NCBI RefSeq assembly: GCF_036541335.1
Contig: NZ_JAZHBO010000002.1
Span: forward strand, 186,001-250,000
DNA from: Aquilutibacter rugosus
Lineage (GTDB): Bacteria; Pseudomonadota; Gammaproteobacteria; Xanthomonadales; Xanthomonadaceae
DNA: 64,000 bases
Reading direction: 5' to 3'
Positions 1 to 6,719 of this stretch are shown here, piece after piece. A model generated the notes under the pieces. The model did no database searches and was not told the origin of the DNA. It saw nothing but the letters and a program-made list of their open reading frames with translations. Position 1 is the first letter of the stretch; every line of letters begins with the position of its first letter. The translations under genes and the position numbers were made by a program.

Positions 1-99
1 CACGGGATTTGGCCAGATCAGGCTTTCCGGTAGTTCCACCATTTGCCAATCCCTAACGGGTTCTCTGCCCGCGGCAGCGCGGTAGAAGCGGACTACCAA
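1..99 (-). CDS. RelE/HigB-like toxin, N-terminal part (runs off window)
   Basis: An open minus-strand frame of 33 codons runs from a TTG at 97-99 to the window edge. It reads VVRFYR, then GREPVRDW, a combination typical of the start of RelE/ParE-superfamily toxins of the phage Gp49/HigB type, which are ribosome-dependent mRNA endonucleases paired with an HTH antitoxin. The residues after DW match the family less well, so decay or a frameshift is possible. A TATACA box lies 7 bases before the TTG. The antitoxin would be expected further left, outside the window. The assignment rests on short N-terminal motifs only. Confidence 0.4.
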   Translation of the reverse strand, partial: MVVRFYRAAAGREPVRDWQMVELPESLIWPNPV

Positions 100-549
100 T
101 ATCGGCTGTATAGGCAAAGTGTGCCTAAATAGGTTCATGCGTCAATAAGATGCGAAAGCCGGGCAAGGGCCCTCGCACAACGTTTGGGTTAGACCATGGA
201 TCTTTGTACCGTCGCTCTCCGGCTGTAGTGTTCTGCCCTAAGTCGGGACCTCGTGACCTCCATAAGCGGTGGCATGACGAGCTCGTAAGAATTGCGTTAA
301 ATAACACATGGTCCCTAAGCGCGGCGTCGGAAAATATCAGCAAATGACGGAAGAAAGGGTCGGTTAACCGGTATTTGTCTTCTCGGAAAACCCGCTTAAT
401 CTCCAAAGATTCCTGATAACATCGGGAATAAATATCTGGTGCTGATTGTGAGAATCAATGCAGTCGGTAAATTCAATGTTTTCAAATACTTGTGCGGGGG
501 TGATTATGGCGATCACGGGTGGCCTCACTGTTATTTCCCCGCATTTGAA
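100..549. other. Integron leader region without a recognisable gene
   Basis: About 450 bases between the toxin-like frame and the attI-like site. No integron integrase reading frame or fragment can be recognised on either strand. The longest frames (about 65 and 93 codons) have no family resemblance and look accidental. Part of it may be promoter DNA for the cassette array. Confidence 0.4.
446..473 (+). promoter_or_regulatory. Candidate cassette promoter (Pc-like)
   Basis: TTGTGA (446-451) is followed after 16 bases by TAAATT (468-473), pointing toward the cassettes. It overlaps a short inverted repeat, TGATT-5-AATCA (443-457). Integron cassettes are usually read from a promoter next to attI, and this is the best match seen upstream of the first cassette. 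The boxes are only fair matches. Confidence 0.3.
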
Positions 550-567
550 ACCTAAATGTAGTTAGGT
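550..567 (+). other. attI: attI-like integron simple site
   Basis: ACCTAA (550-555) and TTAGGT (562-567) form a perfect inverted repeat with a 6-base spacer, and GTTAGGT (561-567) is a canonical recombination core. The layout matches the L/R simple site of integron attI (in attI1, CCTAAAACAAAGTTAGGC). Unlike the six attC sites downstream, no long folded palindrome precedes it, so it is read as attI rather than attC. Strand exchange would occur between G561 and T562. Confidence 0.6.
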
Positions 568-570
568 GCC

Positions 571-1116
571 ATGTCACACAGTTTCGATTTCACAGGAATG
601 CATCAGAAGCTTTTCCAGCTGAGACATCTTGTAGCTGGCGCACGAGAGTATTCCAAGCGTGAAAAGCTCGAACGCGGATCCATTGAAGACTACGAGAGTG
701 ACTGGTCGCTCTATTACTACCAAATGCGCCATTTGATTAGTAACGATCTGATTGAACTAGCGGCTAAAGTCAGAGTAATTCAAGACACGAGCCTCAAGCA
801 GATCAAAGAATCTGATCTCTTGGGAATGGATGAAGCCTGTCGACACCGCCTTAAAATTGGAACAGTCACCTCAGGAACATTCGCGCTGACGTTGAGAGAA
901 TCTTGCAACAAGATCATTCATGCCACTGAGTTTGAACCGCAGTTTGCCAATAGTCGCAATGCCAAACCGTACTTCCGTTACAGCTACTGGAACGGCAAAT
1001 GCACCCTGAAAGGATCACACTTCGGTAAGCCATGGAGCGTAGATCTCTACGTCTACGACTGGTCTGAGGCAATGAAGTACTTCCTAGACGACATTTTTGG
1101 CAATGTGGACTGGTAG
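571..1116 (+). CDS. Cassette 1: hypothetical protein
   Basis: A 181-residue protein of unknown function, first in the array and so closest to any promoter at attI. The ATG lies four bases after the recombination core, and the only Shine-Dalgarno-like bases are the AGG within that core. There is no signal peptide or membrane segment. The N-terminal half is probably helical (many charged residues, a YYYQMRH stretch). The C-terminal third is rich in aromatics and reads WNGKCTLKG...GKPWSVDLYVYDW, suggesting a small beta domain. No enzyme motif is recognised. Confidence 0.7.
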   Translation: MSHSFDFTGMHQKLFQLRHLVAGAREYSKREKLERGSIEDYESDWSLYYYQMRHLISNDLIELAAKVRVIQDTSLKQIKESDLLGMDEACRHRLKIGTVTSGTFALTLRESCNKIIHATEFEPQFANSRNAKPYFRYSYWNGKCTLKGSHFGKPWSVDLYVYDWSEAMKYFLDDIFGNVDW

Positions 1117-1125
1117 CTCGCAGGC

Positions 1126-1233
1126 ACCTAACAATTCGTTCAAGCCGAGATCGCTTCGCGGCCGCGGAGTTGTTCGGTAAATTGTCACAACGCCGCGGCC
1201 GCAAAGCGCTCCGGCTTAACTCAGGCGTTAGGC
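1126..1233 (+). repeat. attC: attC site 1
   Basis: A 108-base recombination site starting ACCTAAC (1126-1132) and ending GTTAGGC (1227-1233). Between them are CAAGCCGA and its partner GCTTAA, plus a long GC-rich palindrome (GCGGCCGCGG ... CCGCGGCCGC) that allows the bottom strand to fold. It is almost identical to attC site 3. Confidence 0.9.
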
Positions 1234-1240
1234 AGCACTG

Positions 1241-1714
1241 ATGCATCTACGCAGGCCAAACCTCTTCTACACCGTTCTGTCCGTTGCTCTAGCCACCTTT
1301 GGTTATTGGTCATTCCTCAACACGCTTGAACCTATGCCGACGCCCTTAATGGAGGCGAGCGGCTCCGTTTCTGCTGCAGAGGCCAACCGGCGCAAGGGAT
1401 CAATCCACACCATCTACTTCTCGCTCCACGGGAGCCAAAAGCGATTTGCCTATCCAGGAATCCTTCCTCGCATTGATGACGTTTGGTCGAGCCTCGAACT
1501 TGGCTCTAACGCCCAAGTGCTCTACACCGATAAGGATCCAAGCACTGAGGTTGTTGAGCTTTGGGGCCTCACGGTCAATGGGCGCAGCTTGATTCAGCCC
1601 ACCGAGGCCTATAGGGCTCGCCGGGAGAATGGGTACTGGGGCTTGGCGCTCGGAATTGCGTTTACGTTCTCCGCCGGGTACATGTGGTTCAAAGGTGGCA
1701 AGGGTGCCGCCTAA
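1241..1714 (+). CDS. Cassette 2: membrane-anchored hypothetical protein
   Basis: A 157-residue protein with hydrophobic segments at about residues 8-26 and 130-150 that flank a roughly 100-residue probably extracytoplasmic domain. This architecture is like DUF3592-type membrane proteins, although membership is not established. The stop codon TAA is supplied by the attC core (GCCTAAC). No catalytic motif is visible. The start ATG is 8 bases after the preceding core, with no clear ribosome binding site. Confidence 0.65.
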   Translation: MHLRRPNLFYTVLSVALATFGYWSFLNTLEPMPTPLMEASGSVSAAEANRRKGSIHTIYFSLHGSQKRFAYPGILPRIDDVWSSLELGSNAQVLYTDKDPSTEVVELWGLTVNGRSLIQPTEAYRARRENGYWGLALGIAFTFSAGYMWFKGGKGAA

Positions 1715-1821
1715 CAATTCGTTCAACCCGACATACCTCCGTGGCACGTGACTGAGGCTTTGCGCTACGCTAGCCTCAGTCCCGCACCACTACGGTACGC
1801 GGGTTAACTCAGGCGTTAGAC
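1709..1821 (+). repeat. attC: attC site 2
   Basis: A 113-base site from GCCTAAC (1709-1715) to GTTAGAC (1815-1821). Its inner palindrome differs in sequence from the other sites, as expected for attC, where structure rather than sequence is conserved. Confidence 0.85.
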
Positions 1822-1826
1822 CGCGG

Positions 1827-2153
1827 GTGCAGGATTTGAGTCGATCCATCGAAGGAGCACTTTCGGTCGTAGTCGCGCTAGGCGCGACCATTTGCAGCAG
1901 CTGGCTTCCGCGCAAGACGCCTGTGACTCACGCCAGCATCATGGGTTGTGAGAACGGGTGTGACATCGCTGCCGGCGGATGGCCATTCATTTATGTCGTG
2001 GATGGAATGACCAGCTCCCCGGTTGGATCTGCGGATTTCCTGGGTGCGCTTGTAGGATTGGATGACTTCCGCTGAGAAATGTTCGCGTTGAACTTTGTTG
2101 TCTGGCTCTCGGCAATTGCTATAGTTGCTTTAGCGTTCTCAAAGCGGAGATAG
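1827..2153 (+). pseudogene. Cassette 3: two-helix membrane protein with in-frame TGA
   Basis: From a GTG start the frame encodes 82 residues to a TGA at 2073-2075, then stays open in the same frame to a TAG at 2151-2153. The product before the TGA has one hydrophobic segment (about residues 12-28) and a domain with four cysteines. The 25 codons after it, reading MFALNFVVWLSAIAI, form a clean second transmembrane helix. Reading the TGA as tryptophan gives DDFRW followed by the helix, a plausible single two-helix membrane protein. It is therefore probably a nonsense mutation. A truncated but expressed 82-residue protein remains possible. Confidence 0.6.
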
Positions 2154-2162
2154 CCGCTAGCG

Positions 2163-2270
2163 GTCTAACAATTCGTTCAAGCCGAGATCGCTTTGCGGCC
2201 GCGGAGTTGTTCGGTAAATTGTCACAACGCCGCGGCCGCAAAGCGCTCCGGCTTAACTCAGGTGTTAGGT
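2163..2270 (+). repeat. attC: attC site 3
   Basis: A 108-base site from GTCTAAC (2163-2169) to GTTAGGT (2264-2270). Between the outer cores it differs from attC site 1 at only a couple of positions. Confidence 0.9.
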
Positions 2271-2286
2271 CTCTTCCCCAACCATC

Positions 2287-2640
2287 ATGACACTCCCAGC
2301 AAACTGCCCGCCTGAAGACGCATATCGGACGACACTGACCGTCTATCGGTTGGTTCGCTCAAATCCACCTAGCGCTTCGGACTTCATCCCGACTGCGCAC
2401 GTACCGCAGCGTAAAATCAGTCAAGAAGATCTTTGTTGTGCGCACGGGGTGTCCGTATTTGAAGAACGAGCCGACGCAGAGCAAAGGAGGAGGCTGTTCA
2501 AGAATCTCAGGTCCTGCGACGTCTCCGTGGGAACAATCTCTCCTTCAGATGGACCGGTAAAGCAAACCTTCAAACCAAGCCACTTCACATGGTGGATTGA
2601 GTGCCTCCAACCGCATTCGCTGTTCCAGGTGGCACCATGA
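2287..2640 (+). CDS. Cassette 4, gene A: small hypothetical protein
   Basis: A 117-residue soluble protein, first of two genes in the longest cassette. Near the N-terminus it reads EDAYRTT...VYRLVRSNPPS. The middle has a two-cysteine patch followed by HGVSVFEE, and the end carries HFTWWIE. It has no membrane segment or signal peptide, and no function is recognised. The stop overlaps the ATG of the next gene (ATGA at 2637-2640), so the two are almost certainly co-translated and act together. Confidence 0.65.
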   Translation: MTLPANCPPEDAYRTTLTVYRLVRSNPPSASDFIPTAHVPQRKISQEDLCCAHGVSVFEERADAEQRRRLFKNLRSCDVSVGTISPSDGPVKQTFKPSHFTWWIECLQPHSLFQVAP

Positions 2641-3791
2641 ATATTCAGAACATCAAGTCGATCATTCCTGACCTCACACCCGTTGAGGTCTTTGTGAATT
2701 ATGACGGCCCCAAGTTCTACAGCTGCCATGACCGCGCAGGTCAGCTCTACCTTGCGTATTGGATCGATAGTGAAGAGTATTTTACTGACTGGCTGTATAT
2801 CCGGATAAGCGCCACGCGCTATGGGGAAATGAAGTCCGGGAGACTATCGCCAGAAAGAGCGCTGAAAGAGCCAGAAGACGGAACGGCCCACTTTGTTCGT
2901 TTCGGGCCAGATGTATATGAAGTCACCGACTTGATGGCTCAGGCAATACATCCTGATTGGCTACCACCATCAGACTTCTTTCTGCCTGCCATTGATACCG
3001 AGTTGTCGCTTGCACCTCTTCCTGCAATTCAAGACGCGCGCGCAAGCTTCCGCAACATCCTTGACGTAGCAATTACGCAAGGAATTCGCAAGTATGAAAT
3101 TAGTGCACTCGCACTCGGACGGTTGCTAGACGGAATTCAAAACACAGTCTTCGCGCTCTCTCCAGAAAACAGCAATGAGACTCGCAAAGTCGCTGAATCT
3201 GTAAAAATGAAAAATGAGCTGTTCGCAACTGCAGCGTTCGCCAGCTCATTCGGTGTGCGTCTCAAGAGCAACGAGCAGATGTTCTCTAACGAGAGTGACG
3301 CGGAGGTTGCACTGCAGAGGCTTCTCAGCCTGTTTCAGCTGTGCGGTGACCCTATCAGTGTTTCTTCCGGGCTTCAGGAGTACGGCATCCTCGCCCGATC
3401 GCGGTTCAAGCACCTGATTGACCTACTAGATGACAGCCAAGCCTCAATTCGCTTGGAGTGGGCTTCTCCAACTGGGCATGGTGAACAAGCACGCCTGTCA
3501 CTCCAAGAGATTCGGGCAACCTCGGCTTATTTGAGCTTCAAGCATGACGTGACAACTGCAAAGATTGAGAAGTACGGCACCCTAGTGGGCGTCAATGTGC
3601 AAACAAACTCTTTCGCACTTTTCGCAGATGATGAGCTCTACAAGGGGACTCTTGCTGAGGACCTCAAGCACTCGTCTTTCCATGTACCGAGCCGTGTATC
3701 AGCAACCCTTGAAGCAACATGCGACATCGACCCTCTGACTGACAGAACCAAGTGGGCGTATGTTCTGCTGTCTTGCAAAGAAGAGACCTAA
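2637..3791 (+). CDS. Cassette 4, gene B: large hypothetical protein
   Basis: A 384-residue soluble protein, large for an integron cassette product. ATG 2637 is chosen because it overlaps the upstream stop; a TTG 36 bases earlier is also in frame. Residues 1-130 form a segment rich in aromatics (YDGPKFYSCHDRAG, LYLAYW) that recalls domains of the DUF6575 type, which is unverified. The middle is helical and the C-terminal part looks beta-rich. No nuclease, NTPase or toxin signature is seen. The stop TAA is provided by the attC core. Coupling to gene A suggests a two-component module. Confidence 0.65.
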   Translation: MNIQNIKSIIPDLTPVEVFVNYDGPKFYSCHDRAGQLYLAYWIDSEEYFTDWLYIRISATRYGEMKSGRLSPERALKEPEDGTAHFVRFGPDVYEVTDLMAQAIHPDWLPPSDFFLPAIDTELSLAPLPAIQDARASFRNILDVAITQGIRKYEISALALGRLLDGIQNTVFALSPENSNETRKVAESVKMKNELFATAAFASSFGVRLKSNEQMFSNESDAEVALQRLLSLFQLCGDPISVSSGLQEYGILARSRFKHLIDLLDDSQASIRLEWASPTGHGEQARLSLQEIRATSAYLSFKHDVTTAKIEKYGTLVGVNVQTNSFALFADDELYKGTLAEDLKHSSFHVPSRVSATLEATCDIDPLTDRTKWAYVLLSCKEET

Positions 3792-3894
3792 CAATTCGTT
3801 CAAGCCGACACCGCTTCGCGGCGTCGGCAAAGTCTCAGAGGATTGTGCCTCTGCCGCCGCCGCAAAGCGGTGCGTCTTAACTCAGGCGTTAGTC
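3786..3894 (+). repeat. attC: attC site 4
   Basis: A 109-base site from ACCTAAC (3786-3792) to GTTAGTC (3888-3894), with CAAGCCGACACCGC near the left end and its partner GCGGTGCGTCTTAA near the right. Confidence 0.88.
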
Positions 3895-3937
3895 ATCACC
3901 ACAGTCTCTATCGCAAACCAACCTCAAGGGAATCCTA

Positions 3938-4339
3938 GTGAGTACCGATACATTCAAAGCCTCGGTTCAGTACAACGACCTTGCCGGTAGCTCCGCTGCT
4001 GATCGTGCCGACATGTCAGACGCGAGCAAATGGCTTCATGACAAAGGTCTTATCCAAGACGACGAATTGTTGGTTGGCTACGAGATCTATGTCGGTCAGC
4101 TGTCAACGGGACCCTCTGACGATCCAGCGATCCACACTACCTTTCTGCTCGCAAAGACGAGTGGAATGGATCCGTTCTCTAAAATCGTGAAGGGTGGCGG
4201 AAATATTGACCTGCGCAAGGTCACTGAAGAACTCTCTCCAAAAGAGTTTTTTTCTCTGTTTAAAAGGTTCAGCGTGACACTTTCATCCGGCGGACTTCTT
4301 GAAGGGCGTGAGTACAACTACACAGAAAGTGACGCCTAA
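3938..4339 (+). CDS. Cassette 5: conserved cassette-family protein
   Basis: A 133-residue acidic soluble protein starting at GTG 3938, with AAGGGA 6 bases upstream as ribosome binding site. It begins STDTFKASVQYND and contains LFKRFSVTLSS near the end. This pattern resembles a protein family often met as integron cassettes (TFKA.VQYGD...FFALFKRF), whose function is unknown to me. The stop codon comes from attC. It has no membrane segments and no enzyme motif. Confidence 0.7.
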   Translation: MSTDTFKASVQYNDLAGSSAADRADMSDASKWLHDKGLIQDDELLVGYEIYVGQLSTGPSDDPAIHTTFLLAKTSGMDPFSKIVKGGGNIDLRKVTEELSPKEFFSLFKRFSVTLSSGGLLEGREYNYTESDA

Positions 4340-4393
4340 CAATTCATTCAAGCCGACGCCGCTTCGCGGCGCGGCTTAATTCCGGTGTTAGGC
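4334..4393 (+). repeat. attC: attC site 5 (short form)
   Basis: A compact 60-base site from GCCTAAC (4334-4340) to GTTAGGC (4387-4393), little more than the two paired boxes around GCCGCTTCGCGGC. It is close to the length of the classical 59-base element, half that of its neighbours. Confidence 0.88.
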
Positions 4394-4397
4394 CGTC

Positions 4398-4754
4398 ATG
4401 AAAAGCAACCCGGTTCTCTCAATAGCAATTTCCGGAATTCTGGCCGCTCTGGTCTGGATTTTTAGCAGCCACTTCACTGGGCGTCCCGAGCCTTGGGACG
4501 GCAGCTTTAGCTACTACCTGGGGGGCCTGTTCTTAGCAGGATTTATCTCTGCCCTCATTGCACCACTTCCCGTCTGGGGCCACTACTTAGGCGTTGTTCT
4601 GGGGCAAGTCGCATATATGGTTTTATCAGGCGGCGGAGCATTGATATTGCTAGGCATTGCGTTCGCTTCGCTCTGGTCCATCTCGGCGCTATTTGGTGCG
4701 GCATTGGCGCTTGCGGTTCGATTCGCGCTGATGCGTACCAGGGAGACGGCCTAA
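4398..4754 (+). CDS. Cassette 6: small integral membrane protein
   Basis: A 118-residue very hydrophobic protein with about four predicted membrane helices (roughly residues 6-24, 38-58, 62-85 and 88-110) and a basic tail (RFALMRTRE). The ATG is only 4 bases after the attC core and the stop is inside the next attC, so the cassette is almost all coding. No transporter family signature is recognised. Confidence 0.65.
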   Translation: MKSNPVLSIAISGILAALVWIFSSHFTGRPEPWDGSFSYYLGGLFLAGFISALIAPLPVWGHYLGVVLGQVAYMVLSGGGALILLGIAFASLWSISALFGAALALAVRFALMRTRETA

Positions 4755-4856
4755 CAATTCGTTCAAGCCGACGCCGCTTCGTGGCCCGGCCTTTTGTGCT
4801 AGCTTATAGCACAACGCCGTGCCACTACGCAGCGCGGCTTAACTCAAGTGTTAGGC
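4749..4856 (+). repeat. attC: attC site 6
   Basis: A 108-base site from GCCTAAC (4749-4755) to GTTAGGC (4850-4856), with an inner palindrome around TTGTGCTAGCTTATAGCACAA. It is the last recognisable attC in the array. Confidence 0.88.
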
Positions 4857-4872
4857 GTCACTTGGAGGTGTC

Positions 4873-5298
4873 ATGAATGTTGGAACAAACCCCATGCCAG
4901 CTGTCGCCAAAGGCACTTTCACCGCTGAAATGAAGCCTCAGTCCGAACCGGAAAACGGCGGCGGAGTGAGCTTGGGGCGGCTGTCCCTTGAAAAGAAGTT
5001 TGAAGGAGATCTTTTTGCCACCAGCCGCGGTGAAATGCTGACTGTATTGACGCCAGTTAAAGGCTCTGCAGGATACGTTGCGATTGAACGTGTGACCGGC
5101 ACATTGAATGGACGCAGTGGCGCCTTTGTTTTTCAGCACACGGGCACCATGGCTCAAGGCGCGCAGCAACTGTCCATCACGGTGGTGCCGGACTCCGGCA
5201 CGGAAGAGCTGAGCGGAATCTCCGGCGACCTCAAGATCAATATCGTGGAAGGCCAGCACTTCTACGAGTTTGAGTATTCGTTACCTCAAAGCAGCTAG
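4873..5298 (+). CDS. Cassette 7: DUF3224 domain protein
   Basis: A 141-residue protein matching the DUF3224 family over its whole length: GTFTAEMKPQ, then FEGDLFATSRGEML, KGSAGYVAIERVTGTL, GRSGAFVFQHTGTM and a closing YEFEYSL. The family adopts a small beta-barrel-like fold and has no proven biochemical role. GGAGG lies 7 bases before the ATG, a better ribosome binding site than those of the other cassettes. It sits at the array end and no attC follows it, so this cassette may be fixed in place. Confidence 0.85.
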   Translation: MNVGTNPMPAVAKGTFTAEMKPQSEPENGGGVSLGRLSLEKKFEGDLFATSRGEMLTVLTPVKGSAGYVAIERVTGTLNGRSGAFVFQHTGTMAQGAQQLSITVVPDSGTEELSGISGDLKINIVEGQHFYEFEYSLPQSS

Positions 5299-5309
5299 GC
5301 CGGATAAGA

Positions 5310-5336
5310 CAGGGCCCACAACGTGTGTGGGCCCTG
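5310..5336. terminator. Perfect hairpin between convergent genes
   Basis: An 11-base perfect stem (CAGGGCCCACA / TGTGGGCCCTG) with a 5-base loop, between the last cassette gene and the convergent amidohydrolase. It lacks a T run, so it may work as a bidirectional or factor-assisted terminator. Confidence 0.5.
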
Positions 5337-5384
5337 ATGGCGTAACTGATCGAGTACTAAACCCGCGACAACGCGGCGTCCTGA

Positions 5385-6692
5385 TTATTTCTGGTTCAAA
5401 TAATCCAGCGAGACCTGCAGCATCGATCGCACGCCGACGTCGAGTGAGCGCTCGTCGAGCATGAAAAACGGCGAGTGGTTCGATGGCGCGTTGACGACAT
5501 CAACGGTCGGGTCGGTGGCGCCGACAAAGAAGAACAATGACGGAACCTGCAGCGCATAGACGCCGAAATCTTCGGCACCCATCTGCAACGGCGGCTCGGT
5601 CACGTTGGCAGCACCGACCGCTGCACGCAGGCTGGGCAGCATCTTAGCGGTCAGGTCGGGGTTGTTGACCGTTGCGGGCGTTTGCGGCTCCGCCGGGATG
5701 TTGAGCTTGGCGGTGGCACCGATGGCTTGGGCGCTGTGGGTCACGACATCGTTCATATCCTTGATGATCTGACGGCGCATCGCCGGATCAAAGGTGCGCA
5801 GCGTGCCGAGCATTTTGACCTTGTCGGGAATGATGTTGTTGCGGATGCCGCCGTTGAACGCGCCGATGGTCAACACCGCCGGCAGTTTGGCGATGTCGGT
5901 GCGACGGCTGACAATGGTCTGCAGATTGGTCACGATGGCAGCGCCGGCCACAATGGGATCCACGCCGCCCCACGGACGAGCGCCATGGGTCTGACGTCCG
6001 GTCACTTCGATGTCGAAGAAGTCACTGGCCGCCATTTCCGGCCCGCTGCGGACAGCGATCGTGCCGGCCGGAACATTGGCAAAAACGTGCAGCCCGAATA
6101 CCGCCTCCGGCTTGAAGTCCTTGAACAGGCCTTCCTTGATCATCAGTGAGGCACCGCCTTCCTCGCCGGCGGGGGCGCCTTCTTCGGAGGGTTGGAAAAT
6201 CAGCATGATCTGACCGGGCAGATCCTTGCGCATAGCCGCCAGCGACTTGGCCACACCGAGCAAGATGGCGGTGTGGGCATCGTGGCCGCAGGCATGCATC
6301 ACGCCGGTGGACTGACCGTTGAACGTGGTCGTGACCTTGGAGGCAAACGGCAAGTCATTGTTTTCGGTGACCGGCAGAGCATCCATGTCCGCGCGAAGCG
6401 CGATCCGCGGCCCGGGGCGAGCGCCTTCGATAATGGCCACCACGCCGTGATGCGCGATGCCGGTGCGCGGCTTGAGCCCAAGCTTGGTCAGTTCCGCGGC
6501 GACCACCTTTGCAGTGCGCTCTTCGCGATTGGACAGTTCAGGGTGCGCGTGGAAGTCGCGGCGCCAGTTCACGACCTCATTGTGGACGGACTTGACGGCG
6601 GCCTCGACCTCGGGGCGCAGGGTGGCGGACTGAGCAAACGCAGCGCTCGGTGCGAGCAATGCCAGGGCGAGAAGATGTTTAAGCGAGGCCAT
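5385..6692 (-). CDS. Secreted M20-family amidohydrolase
   Basis: A 435-residue metallopeptidase of the M20D type (hippurate/indole-acetyl amino acid hydrolase group), which cleaves N-acyl amino acids or peptides with two metal ions. A signal peptide (about residues 1-20, ending AAFA) predicts export. Metal-site motifs are visible: HAHPELS near residue 48, RADMDALP near 100, HACGHDAH near 133, QPSEEG and FGLHVFA in the middle, and MGAEDFG near the C-terminus. Length and motif order are normal for the family. It stands alone, convergent with the integron array. Confidence 0.88.
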   Translation of the reverse strand: MASLKHLLALALLAPSAAFAQSATLRPEVEAAVKSVHNEVVNWRRDFHAHPELSNREERTAKVVAAELTKLGLKPRTGIAHHGVVAIIEGARPGPRIALRADMDALPVTENNDLPFASKVTTTFNGQSTGVMHACGHDAHTAILLGVAKSLAAMRKDLPGQIMLIFQPSEEGAPAGEEGGASLMIKEGLFKDFKPEAVFGLHVFANVPAGTIAVRSGPEMAASDFFDIEVTGRQTHGARPWGGVDPIVAGAAIVTNLQTIVSRRTDIAKLPAVLTIGAFNGGIRNNIIPDKVKMLGTLRTFDPAMRRQIIKDMNDVVTHSAQAIGATAKLNIPAEPQTPATVNNPDLTAKMLPSLRAAVGAANVTEPPLQMGAEDFGVYALQVPSLFFFVGATDPTVDVVNAPSNHSPFFMLDERSLDVGVRSMLQVSLDYLNQK

Positions 6693-6719
6693 GAACAGGA
6701 TCCGGAGGTGGAGATCCCT

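Larger units (their letters stand above)
550..5298 (+). mobile_element. Integron gene-cassette array (seven cassettes)
   Basis: Six attC sites separate seven cassettes, all with genes on the plus strand. Boundaries are GTTRRRY cores at 561, 1227, 1815, 2264, 3888, 4387 and 4850. Each attC begins RYYYAAC and carries the inner boxes CAAGCCGA-like and GGCTTAA-like. No integrase gene is inside the window, so the array is either driven by an integrase further left or is an integrase-less attC cluster. After the last cassette the ordinary chromosome resumes. Confidence 0.9.

Noticed and set aside
150..347. A 65-codon frame upstream of the attI-like site as a possible gene.
   Set aside because: No ribosome binding site, no family resemblance, and a comparable open frame exists on the opposite strand; likely accidental.
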